In this document: one piece after another, positions 1 through 6,254 of the stretch | How positions within the stretch are numbered: the stretch's first letter is position 1 | Layout: the number at the start of each line of letters is the position of its first letter | DNA from: JBCAXA01 sp039183535 | GTDB taxonomy: Bacteria > Pseudomonadota > Gammaproteobacteria > Steroidobacterales > Woeseiaceae | Length of the DNA: 14,675 nt | Direction: 5' to 3' | Assembly: GCA_039183535.1 (NCBI GenBank) | Contig: JBCDBO010000075.1 | Span: 1-14,675, forward strand | The notes under the pieces: model-generated | The model's database searches: none | Told to the model about the DNA's origin: nothing | What the model saw: the letters and a program-made list of their open reading frames with translations, nothing else | Translations under genes and position numbers: made by a program

Positions 1-1
1 C

Positions 2-1090
2 GAAGACTTCACACGCCGCTTTATCGCCGACGATCTTGATGCAGAGCTCAAAGACCAGTTCAATCTCGTGCTTGAGCGCTTTGCCGATGCACGTGCTGAG
101 CGCGATGTGCAAGCGAGCTACTTGGAAACCGTAGTCCGCCACGTGCCGGTGCCGTTCTTCGCCGCACGTGCGGACGGCTCGCTGGCACTCGTAAACAACC
201 CGGCGCGGCGCTTGACCGGCCTACCGACGCTGACCCACCTGGACGATCTGGCAGACGTAGACCCGACGCTGCCAGAGACGCTTCGGCAGATCGATGCTGG
301 GCAACAGCAGCTCGTGCAGATTCGGTTACGGGAAGTACCGGTCGAATGGCGAATCAGCGTGTCGCAGATCCGACGGGACGGAAACGCAGAACGACTCTAT
401 TCAATTGAGAATCTATCCGGCGAACTGACCGCCCGTGAGTCCAGCGCGTGGCGCAACTTATTACGCGTACTCACGCACGAAATCATGAACACATTAACGC
501 CAGTAACGTCGCTTGCGGAAACCTGCAGCAACATGCTGAAAAAACAAAACGCCGACCCGGAGATTCGTAACGCCGTCGGAACGATCGCACGGCGCAGCGG
601 CGGATTGATGAACTTTGTCTCCCGCTACCGGGAGTTAATGAAGATTCCGACACCACGTATCGAGGAGCTGTCGGTACTCGATGTGGCTAACTCCGCCGTT
701 ACGCTTATCCGCGAGCAATTTAGCGAGATTGACGTTGCGGTCGATGTATCGCCCGAGTCTTTGAAGGTACAGGCCGATCGAACGTTGCTCGACCAAGTGT
801 TACTAAACCTGCTGCGAAACGCCGCCGACGCACTCACCGATACGACTAACGCGCGGATCGATATTCGTGGACGGCTCGATCACGGCCGCGTGCTCTTGCA
901 GGTCGCCGACAACGGGCCAGGTATGGCGGACCACGTCCTTGATCAAGTGTTCGTACCGTTCTTTACGACCAAACGTGAGGGCAGCGGCATCGGTTTGTCG
1001 TTAAGCCGCCAGATCATGACGGCCCACAGCGGCGATATCGCGGTACGCAGTGATACTGAAGGGACGGTGGTTAGTTTGGTGTTTCCGTAG
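2..1090 (+). CDS. Sensor histidine kinase, C-terminal part (5' end outside window)
   Basis: The reading frame is open from the left edge, so the start codon lies outside the window; a GTG at 68 is only an internal candidate. Numbering from that GTG, residues about 18-115 look like a PAS sensor domain. The dimerisation and phosphoacceptor helix follows, with H137 in LTHEIMNTLTP, then a HATPase_c domain: N-box around N247/N251, G1 motif DNGPGM at 281-286, F-box FVPFFTTK at 295-302 and G2 motif GSGIGLSLS at 305-313. All catalytic motifs are intact, so this should be an active kinase that autophosphorylates on histidine and passes phosphate to a response regulator. The LTHEIMN type of H-box is, from memory, common in NtrY-like kinases paired with sigma-54-dependent regulators; that pairing is inference because the partner gene is not visible. 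No membrane helix is seen in the visible part. It converges on the next gene, with 39 bases between the stop codons. Confidence 0.93.
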   Translation, partial: EDFTRRFIADDLDAELKDQFNLVLERFADARAERDVQASYLETVVRHVPVPFFAARADGSLALVNNPARRLTGLPTLTHLDDLADVDPTLPETLRQIDAGQQQLVQIRLREVPVEWRISVSQIRRDGNAERLYSIENLSGELTARESSAWRNLLRVLTHEIMNTLTPVTSLAETCSNMLKKQNADPEIRNAVGTIARRSGGLMNFVSRYRELMKIPTPRIEELSVLDVANSAVTLIREQFSEIDVAVDVSPESLKVQADRTLLDQVLLNLLRNAADALTDTTNARIDIRGRLDHGRVLLQVADNGPGMADHVLDQVFVPFFTTKREGSGIGLSLSRQIMTAHSGDIAVRSDTEGTVVSLVFP

Positions 1091-1129
1091 TGTAAGCCGC
1101 AAACACTCGCGAGCCGGATGGTTGTACCG

Positions 1130-1864
1130 TCAGTACATCTCAATCTCTGTATTGAGTGACTCGCGAAACACCTCAAGCTCCGATTTTAGACCCGAGATTC
1201 GACGGCCTATCGATTGGTAAAAGCCGATGGTATTGATGAAGCGCGTTCGGAAAGACGCATCTTTGCAGACCTCACTGAATGGTCGGATCAATCGAAACCC
1301 CCAGTTGCCGCCGGATCGCTCGTTACTATCCGGGAAATAAGCATCCACGGCGGGGTGAAAAATCACATGATGTTCCCACATGCGCTCGTAATGGCTGTTG
1401 AGTTGCTCGTATTCCTCTTGCAGCCGCGAGCTGTAAATGACGAGTTCTTGCTGAAGCTTGGCGGATAGAAAACTCTGGAACCGCGTTTCGCCGATAAGCT
1501 GTTGCAGAGCGGCCGTATTGAAATTTGGCTGTACATCAGCAACCAGATCGAAAAGCAGTGCCTCCAAAGCCGCTTGCGACTCGGCCGAAATATCGCAGTT
1601 GTTCAAAGCGCCACGACCGAACGCACGATCAGCGGCGCCGTCGTCGTACTTCTCGACGACGTCATCGATCAATGAGATGTTCTGGACAACCTCTTTGTCC
1701 AGCCGTTGCAGAGAATTTAGAAGGTCTGCTTTGTTCGTTCGCGCATCATTCCAATTCGCGACCTGAATACCGATAAACACACCGATCACGACGATGACGA
1801 AATCGATGCCGACGGCGAACCAATTCTGGTCTTTAACGTGTTTGGTTATTCGGCGGAGCAGCAA
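1130..1864 (-). CDS. DUF6090-like membrane-anchored protein
   Basis: A protein of 244 residues with one N-terminal membrane helix (about residues 16-37, FAVGIDFVIVVIGVFIGIQV) followed at once by ANWNDAR. A basic N-terminus, one helix and a WN-[DE] motif are typical of the DUF6090-like family, whose function is unknown. The remainder is helical and charged, with coiled-coil character around the stretch rich in Gln, Glu and Leu. I chose the TTG at 1864 because AAGGA (1872-1876) sits 7 bases upstream and the protein then begins MLLRRITKHVK, as I recall relatives doing. A longer TTG start at 1882 would add six residues and lose that ribosome binding site. The gene stands alone, convergent with the kinase gene. 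The family assignment is by recalled pattern and moderate; no function is claimed. Confidence 0.8.
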   Translation of the reverse strand: MLLRRITKHVKDQNWFAVGIDFVIVVIGVFIGIQVANWNDARTNKADLLNSLQRLDKEVVQNISLIDDVVEKYDDGAADRAFGRGALNNCDISAESQAALEALLFDLVADVQPNFNTAALQQLIGETRFQSFLSAKLQQELVIYSSRLQEEYEQLNSHYERMWEHHVIFHPAVDAYFPDSNERSGGNWGFRLIRPFSEVCKDASFRTRFINTIGFYQSIGRRISGLKSELEVFRESLNTEIEMY

Positions 1865-1966
1865 CTCGGCATCCTTACACAATACGTTCGGGTTCTAGCA
1901 TACCGTGTCTTCGGTAAGTGCATTAAGCACTGACATCTTCACAGGTTTTTCTTGCCGAGCGTCAAC

Positions 1967-1991
1967 ACTTCCCCCTCAGACACGGGGAAGT
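1967..1991. repeat. Perfect 8-bp inverted repeat (hairpin) between two minus-strand genes
   Basis: ACTTCCCC (1967-1974) pairs exactly with GGGGAAGT (1984-1991) around a 9-base loop. It lies about 60 bases downstream of the stop of the 2052-2384 gene and about 100 bases upstream of the 1864 start. No T-run follows on either strand, so it is not a standard intrinsic terminator. It could be a weak terminator, an RNA stability element or an operator. Confidence 0.5.
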
Positions 1992-2051
1992 CCAATCAAC
2001 CCAAGCGATGACGATCTGTTGGCTAATCGATCGAAGACTTAGAGGAGAATA

Positions 2052-2384
2052 TTAGAGAATCAAGAATGCCGGGTCACCGACGTATACACTCGTTGGATGT
2101 ACGGTCGGGCTGTAGTAGGGGACGGTCAAATCGTGTTCGAATCTCTCAATAGGCGCTAGCTTTTGTCTCCAGACCATGCTCCAGAATTTCCAAATTAGTA
2201 GTGGAGTTACAGCCAAAACAATCAGAAAGCTGGTCCAATGCGGCGGAGAATACGTGGACCAGCAACCAAAGAAACCACAGACCTCAATAATCGGCGGGTC
2301 AAACGCAACCACGTAAATTGCTAACAGGCTTGAAAACAGAAGCGTTAGCGTATTGAGAATCGTAGTAGTGAGTTTCTTAAGCAT
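2052..2384 (-). CDS. Small two-helix membrane protein, unknown
   Basis: An ATG-started frame of 110 residues that I do not recognise. It has two clear hydrophobic stretches: about residues 10-28 (LNTLTLLFSSLLAIYVVAF) and about 50-72 (TSFLIVLAVTPLLIWKFWSMVW). Between them is a short segment with two cysteines (VCGFFGCW) that could form a disulfide if it faces the periplasm. The C-terminal third is soluble and rich in Pro and Tyr. The start has no strong Shine-Dalgarno sequence, which lowers confidence. In its favour are the length, the membrane-like composition and the absence of any competing frame. No partner gene is evident. Confidence 0.55.
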   Translation of the reverse strand: MLKKLTTTILNTLTLLFSSLLAIYVVAFDPPIIEVCGFFGCWSTYSPPHWTSFLIVLAVTPLLIWKFWSMVWRQKLAPIERFEHDLTVPYYSPTVHPTSVYVGDPAFLIL

Positions 2385-2849
2385 TTTTGCAAAGCCCGAA
2401 AGTCAGAGAAGGTGTGTGGATTCAGTCGCAAAGGGGTACTGCGACCGGTGCTATCCATACCTTCAAACGTTCAGCACTCCAAGAGGCACCGATCAAGATG
2501 TCGCTTCGTCTCTTCCCATGTGCCACCAAGTCTTGCGTTCCATAGACACAAAATCCGAATGGATTTCGCTCGTATGTTCTTATATTTCGTAAGTCTCTTG
2601 CTATGCACATGTTTCAACGGTGACCTGCCTTCTTTAAGAACACTCTTTTGAGTCTTCGGACATATCGTAATCCTTCGCAAGTTACCTCTGCACTCGGATC
2701 TTATTGATCTGGCGATGGTCATCGAGGCCGGTAGCCAGTGAAACACACAGCGGGATTCCGATTAACGCTTCTCGCCTGGTCTATTAAACTAAGACTTTCA
2801 ACATGACCGATAAGGGTATGTTGCCGATTAAACACGACCGGAGCCTTTC
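2385..2849. other. Gene-poor spacer of about 465 bases
   Basis: The spacer separates divergent genes (2052-2384 on the minus strand and the regulator from 2850 on the plus strand) and should hold the regulator's promoter. Several short open frames exist on both strands (for example minus 2471-2746 and minus 2422-2610), but their translations have no recognisable domain or membrane pattern and no good ribosome binding site. A small hairpin AAATCC/GGATTT (2551-2566) is present with no T-run. TATTAA at 2782-2787 resembles a -10 box but has no fitting -35. I see no RNA gene here. Confidence 0.5.
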
Positions 2850-4751
2850 GTGGAACTGAGGACCAACGGCTTTTTGCTGGGCAAGTGGACTGTTTTTCCG
2901 CTTGAAGGCCGACTGAAAAACGGTGACGAGGTCCAGCGGATTCAGCCGAAGAGCATGGATGTCCTCGTTGTGCTTGCTGAGGCGAAAGAAGCGGTCGTCA
3001 GTCGAGAAACCTTGTTGAACGAGGTCTGGCAGGGCAGAGCTGTCAGCGACGAGCCACTGACGCGATGTATTGGCGAAATCCGGCGGGCACTTGGCGATAC
3101 GAGTAAGTCTTCTCAGTATATCCACACCGTGCCGAAACGTGGCTACCAGCTACTTCAGAAAGTCATTCCACTGGATGTTGAGGAGGACACCCGCGAGAAC
3201 CATCACGACCCTTCGGAAGCTGGCGGATCGGTTAATTGGCGAGCCATTTCCGCTATTGGCATTGGGCTTCTTACGATTTCTACCCTCCTAGGGCTAGCTT
3301 TTCTCAATCGTGAAGACGTGGCGGCTTTCTCTCCGCCCGACTGGTCGATTGTTGTTTTGCCGTTCGACGATGTTTCGCAAGATGGCGCGCACGGTTATAT
3401 GTCCGATGGCGTCGCGGACGAAGTCACCAATCTGTTGTCACGCGTCAATGGCCTGCGAGTCACGTCGCGTTCGTCTGCGGTTGCCGTAAAGCGTCAGGGT
3501 ATCGATATTCCGGCGATCGCTCGCAAGCTAAATGTCGCTTACGTGCTTGAGGGCTCCGTACGTACCTCTGGAGATCGTATCCGTATTAGCGCGAACTTGG
3601 TTGATACCCGGTCCGATACTCGAATTTGGAGTGAGGACTTTTACAGAGAGCTAAAAGATGTATTTGCTATACAGGATGAAATCGCGCGCTCCGTCTCCGA
3701 CGCTCTGAAAATAGTCTTAACCTCGTCGACACCGGTTTCATTGCAGACAGACCCTGCCGCTTACACCCTGTTTCTGCAGGCGCGCGAACTTCACCAACAG
3801 CCGGCGGGCTCGGACTATCAGCGTGCGTTCGATCTGTACGAGGCAGCACTGGCAATCGACCCCAACTACACGCCGGCGTGGGTCTGGCTAGCGGCGTTGT
3901 ACGACGACACGCAAAATTCCTCAGACTGGTCTGCAACAGAGGCACGAAATCTCGCCAGACGAGCCGTTGACCGAGCTTTGAAGATATCCCCCGAGGATCC
4001 GCTGGCGCTTGGAATGAGCAGCCTTTTGTCGCTGAGCGAAAACCGAGACTTAGCTAGATCTGCCAGCGAGATGCAGACGGCACTCAAGTTGGAGCCAAAC
4101 AACCCAATATTGATGCGTTGGTCGGTGAATATCTTGCTTGCACTCGCAAGATTTGACGAAGCCGTTCAAGTGGGCGAGCAGCTCTATGACCAAGACCCCG
4201 TCGGCACTATTTCCAGAATTAACCTTGCGCTTACGTATGTCATGGCCGGCGAGTTTGAAAAGGCGATTCCACTCTGCAGGATTGTCATTTCAGAGTCTGA
4301 CTCTGGCGGGGGTCCCTGTCTTTCCGCGTTGGTGCTAGGTCTCGCGTATTCTGGCCGCGGCGAAGCTGCCGTCGATGCGCTGCTGTCCTCGGAGAGCTCT
4401 CGCCTTACGGCACGACTTTCACCGCGGGCCTTCTTCGCAGCCGGTGCAATAGACAAATACGAGGAATCGTTGGAGGCGTTAATAGCACGCTACGAAGCCG
4501 GCGACCGAAATCTGGCCAGTGCGATAGCGCGATCCTACGCGTTTGCCGGTAACGACGAATTGGCGATTGCTTGGCTCACCAAGGCCGTCGAAAACGGGGG
4601 TACCTTGATTGCTCCAGGCCTTTCCTACTATCGATCACTTGAGACGAATCCGCAGTACCTGAATCTGCTCGAACAGACCGGAAATTCGGCCGCGCAGTTG
4701 GAATCGATTGAGTTTGTTGTTCGTGATCGTGCGTTGGACCTTATCGACTGA
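2850..4751 (+). CDS. CadC-like membrane-bound transcription regulator with TolB-like and TPR domains
   Basis: A protein of 633 residues. Residues about 5-102 form an OmpR/PhoB-type winged helix, ending in the characteristic YIHTVPKRGYQLL. One membrane helix lies at about 132-153, so the DNA-binding domain is cytoplasmic and the rest periplasmic, the CadC/ToxR layout. Residues about 166-290 match the TolB-amino-terminal/FlgO-like module often found in such regulators (IVVLPFDDVS, GYMSDGVADEVTNLLSRV, YVLEGSVRTSGDRIRISANL, IWSEDFYREL). Residues about 303-610 are TPR-like helices, with recognisable pieces such as AFDLYEAALAIDPNYTPAW and ARNLARRAVDRALKISPEDP. The start is GTG at 2850 with GGAG 6 bases upstream; the winged helix begins immediately after it, and ATGs at 2803 and 2818 are out of frame. 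The role, a one-component sensor-regulator, follows from the architecture; ligand and targets are unknown. It lies 383 bases upstream of the glutamine synthetase gene on the same strand, so it is a candidate regulator of that operon, by position only. Confidence 0.9.
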   Translation: MELRTNGFLLGKWTVFPLEGRLKNGDEVQRIQPKSMDVLVVLAEAKEAVVSRETLLNEVWQGRAVSDEPLTRCIGEIRRALGDTSKSSQYIHTVPKRGYQLLQKVIPLDVEEDTRENHHDPSEAGGSVNWRAISAIGIGLLTISTLLGLAFLNREDVAAFSPPDWSIVVLPFDDVSQDGAHGYMSDGVADEVTNLLSRVNGLRVTSRSSAVAVKRQGIDIPAIARKLNVAYVLEGSVRTSGDRIRISANLVDTRSDTRIWSEDFYRELKDVFAIQDEIARSVSDALKIVLTSSTPVSLQTDPAAYTLFLQARELHQQPAGSDYQRAFDLYEAALAIDPNYTPAWVWLAALYDDTQNSSDWSATEARNLARRAVDRALKISPEDPLALGMSSLLSLSENRDLARSASEMQTALKLEPNNPILMRWSVNILLALARFDEAVQVGEQLYDQDPVGTISRINLALTYVMAGEFEKAIPLCRIVISESDSGGGPCLSALVLGLAYSGRGEAAVDALLSSESSRLTARLSPRAFFAAGAIDKYEESLEALIARYEAGDRNLASAIARSYAFAGNDELAIAWLTKAVENGGTLIAPGLSYYRSLETNPQYLNLLEQTGNSAAQLESIEFVVRDRALDLID

Positions 4752-4770
4752 ACCTCCGGTCCTAATTTCG

Positions 4771-4868
4771 GCGGTAAGGGACCTGTTTACTAAAAATCAA
4801 TAACTTACCTACGAAGGGCGGTAAAAAAGAGGAACAAAAGAGCTTTTCCCGCGGTACTGCATAACCGC
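4771..4868. repeat. Three spaced copies of GCGGTA plus an inverted ACCGC
   Basis: GCGGTA occurs at 4771-4776, 4818-4823 and 4851-4856. The last copy can fold with ACCGC at 4864-4868 (5-bp stem, 8-base loop). All three lie upstream of the small ORF at 4932, where a promoter for it would be expected. They could be regulator binding sites, but hexamers recur by chance and the spacings (47 and 33) do not fit a simple helical phasing. No convincing sigma-70 or sigma-54 promoter was found in 4752-4931. Confidence 0.25.
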
Positions 4869-4931
4869 CAAACACCAACATGCGACCCACGGTTCGGGCA
4901 CTGGGCCAGAACCATTCACTGGAAAACGAGC

Positions 4932-5033
4932 ATGTTGGAAAAACGACTGAACGAGGCCGCTTTGGCCCTCGCTACCATGGCCATCGTTACCGCATACGCC
5001 TACTGCGTTGCCGTAGTTGTAGGTTTTGCCTGA
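4932..5033 (+). CDS. Small 33-residue hydrophobic membrane peptide
   Basis: An ATG-to-TGA frame encoding MLEKRLNEAALA followed by a continuous hydrophobic stretch (about residues 9-33, ending VAVVVGFA). A charged, Lys/Arg-bearing N-terminus with one C-terminal membrane helix is a typical single-pass small membrane protein. GGA at 4921-4923, 8 bases upstream of the ATG, is an acceptable ribosome binding site. The stop is followed 12 bases later by a strong intrinsic terminator, which fits a genuine transcript ending here. There is no run of Gln codons, so it does not look like a classic amino-acid attenuator leader peptide. It lies 101 bases upstream of the class II glutamine synthetase gene, so a role in controlling that operon, or the Amt protein in the membrane, is possible but purely inferred from position. 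I do not recognise a family. Confidence 0.6.
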   Translation: MLEKRLNEAALALATMAIVTAYAYCVAVVVGFA

Positions 5034-5045
5034 TGGCGAACTGAA

Positions 5046-5077
5046 AGGCCCAACCAAGGAATTGGTTGGGCCTTTTT
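5046..5077 (+). terminator. Strong intrinsic terminator upstream of glutamine synthetase
   Basis: AGGCCCAACCAA (5046-5057) and TTGGTTGGGCCT (5062-5073) form a perfect 12-bp stem with a GGAA tetraloop, and the stem runs straight into TTTTT (5073-5077). It lies 12 bases after the stop of the small peptide gene and 57 bases before the glutamine synthetase ATG. It either ends an independent small-peptide transcript or acts as an attenuator in the leader of the nitrogen operon. Confidence 0.93.
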
Positions 5078-5123
5078 CGTTTCACCACATAGGTGCCGTG
5101 GCGTCATGACTGACACGCGTATT

Positions 5124-5129
5124 GAGGAG
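5124..5129 (+). promoter_or_regulatory. Strong Shine-Dalgarno of the glutamine synthetase gene
   Basis: GAGGAG lies 5 bases ahead of the ATG at 5135 and fixes that start. It is the best ribosome binding site in the window, suggesting efficient translation once the transcript passes the terminator at 5046-5077. Confidence 0.85.
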
Positions 5130-5134
5130 AAAAA

Positions 5135-6211
5135 ATGAACACTCTCAGCTTCGTTGAGTATGTTTGGATAGACGGTGCACAGCCGACCCAGCAGGTCCGC
5201 TCGAAAGCACGGTTGCTAGATCTACCGGCCGATTTTGACCTGGGAGACTTCCCGAATTGGAGCTTCGATGGGTCTTCGACCAACCAGGCCGTCGGCGATA
5301 GCTCCGACTGCATCCTAAAACCCATTCGCGTCTACGACGACCCGCTGCGGACACCGAACGACGTCATTGTTCTCTGCGAGGTTCTGAATCCTGACGGCAG
5401 CCCACATGCCTCGAATCAACGCGCGGTTCTGCAAGATGCAATCCGCCGTGCTGGCGGCGATCTGCAACCCTGGCTGGGCTTCGAGCAGGAATACACGCTG
5501 TTCCGTTCCGGGCGCCCTCTTGGTTTTCCCGTTAACGGCTATCCGGAGCCACAAGGCCCATACTACTGTGGCGCAGGATCGTCTGTCGTGTACGGCCGGA
5601 AGATCGCTGAGGCGCATGCCAGAGCCTGTCTTGACGCGGGCGTGCTGATCTATGGGATTAACGCCGAGGTTATGCCCGGTCAATGGGAATTCCAGGTTGG
5701 TTTCCGTGGCGTCCCGGATGAGCCTTGCGACGCACTGACCGTCGCCGACGATGTTTGGTTGGCTCGCTATCTTCTCCACCGAGTCGGGGAGGATTTCGAC
5801 GTTGACGTGTCGTTCGACAACAAGCCCGTTAAGGGCGATTGGAACGGCGCGGGCATGCACACCAATTTCTCGACATCGAGAACGCGTAACCCCGAGACCG
5901 GCATGGTCGCGATCCAACAGATTATCGATGCGCTTGAAGCGTGCCACGAAGAACACATTGCCAATTACGGCGATCGACTTGCGGAACGTTTAACGGGCAA
6001 TCACGAGACGTGCGACATCAATACGTTTCGTAGCGGTGTCGCCCATCGGGGCGCTTCAATACGCATTCCTCAGTCGGTCGCGATTGACGGATACGGTTAC
6101 CTGGAAGACCGTCGTCCCGGCGCGAACGCCGATCCCTATCGCGTTGCGAAGGGTTTGGTAAGCGCTGTACGCAGCATTCCCGCTGCCACCGCCGGTACAC
6201 GAGCCGCCTGA
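5135..6211 (+). CDS. glnII: Glutamine synthetase, class II (eukaryote type)
   Basis: It makes glutamine from glutamate and ammonium with ATP, in the cytoplasm. At 358 residues it has the size of class II (GSII) enzymes and is far shorter than the ~470-residue class I GlnA. Diagnostic stretches are EYVWIDG near the N-terminus, the beta-grasp piece NWSFDGSSTNQA (41-52), the metal-binding GFEQEYTLF (115-123, E117 and E119), NAEVMPGQWEFQVG (176-189), GDWNGAGMHTNFS (234-246, H242), and HRGASIRIP (304-312) with the arginine that contacts substrate or nucleotide in this family. All look intact. GSII lacks the adenylylation control typical of GSI, so other control is expected. It is the first gene of an operon with amt (43 bases to the chosen amt start) and a glutaminase gene. 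From memory, GSII is known from eukaryotes, rhizobia, actinomycetes and scattered other bacteria, so acquisition by transfer is plausible. No canonical sigma-54 (GG-N10-GC) site was found directly upstream. Confidence 0.96.
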   Translation: MNTLSFVEYVWIDGAQPTQQVRSKARLLDLPADFDLGDFPNWSFDGSSTNQAVGDSSDCILKPIRVYDDPLRTPNDVIVLCEVLNPDGSPHASNQRAVLQDAIRRAGGDLQPWLGFEQEYTLFRSGRPLGFPVNGYPEPQGPYYCGAGSSVVYGRKIAEAHARACLDAGVLIYGINAEVMPGQWEFQVGFRGVPDEPCDALTVADDVWLARYLLHRVGEDFDVDVSFDNKPVKGDWNGAGMHTNFSTSRTRNPETGMVAIQQIIDALEACHEEHIANYGDRLAERLTGNHETCDINTFRSGVAHRGASIRIPQSVAIDGYGYLEDRRPGANADPYRVAKGLVSAVRSIPAATAGTRAA

Positions 6212-6217
6212 CGGGTT

Positions 6218-6240
6218 GGGAGGGAGCGCTGCTCCCTCCT
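6218..6240 (+). repeat. Intercistronic hairpin between glnII and amt
   Basis: GGAGGGAGC (6219-6227) pairs perfectly with GCTCCCTCC (6231-6239) around a GCT loop; G6218 and T6240 can add a wobble pair. No T-run follows, so it is not an intrinsic terminator. It starts 7 bases after the glnII stop and ends 5 bases before the amt ribosome binding site (GGAGAG, 6245-6250). The place suits a 3'-end stabiliser or processing site that sets different levels of the two proteins. Confidence 0.7.
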
Positions 6241-6254
6241 ATCTGGAGAGAATA

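Noticed and set aside
1123..1137. Hairpin TGTAC/GTACA as a terminator between the convergent genes
   Set aside because: The stem is only 5 bp, AT-containing and has no T-run.
2422..2746. Two minus-strand frames in the gene-poor spacer
   Set aside because: They overlap each other, have no recognisable domain, no membrane pattern and no good ribosome binding site.
4809..5057. Minus-strand 82-residue frame opposite the small peptide and terminator
   Set aside because: Its start lies inside the terminator stem and its sequence shows no domain; the plus-strand peptide fits the signals better.
4752..5134. Glutamine riboswitch or sigma-54 promoter ahead of glnII
   Set aside because: I found neither the recalled glutamine-riboswitch consensus pieces nor a GG-N10-GC element at a sensible place. 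Only the terminator is certain.
5315..5956. 213-residue minus-strand frame opposite glnII
   Set aside because: It is a shadow of a well-conserved coding gene, with no family resemblance.
6216..6254. TTG start for amt that adds 13 residues
   Set aside because: The added residues overlap the intercistronic hairpin, have no ribosome binding site and precede a good signal peptide. ATG at 6255 with GGAGAG fits better.
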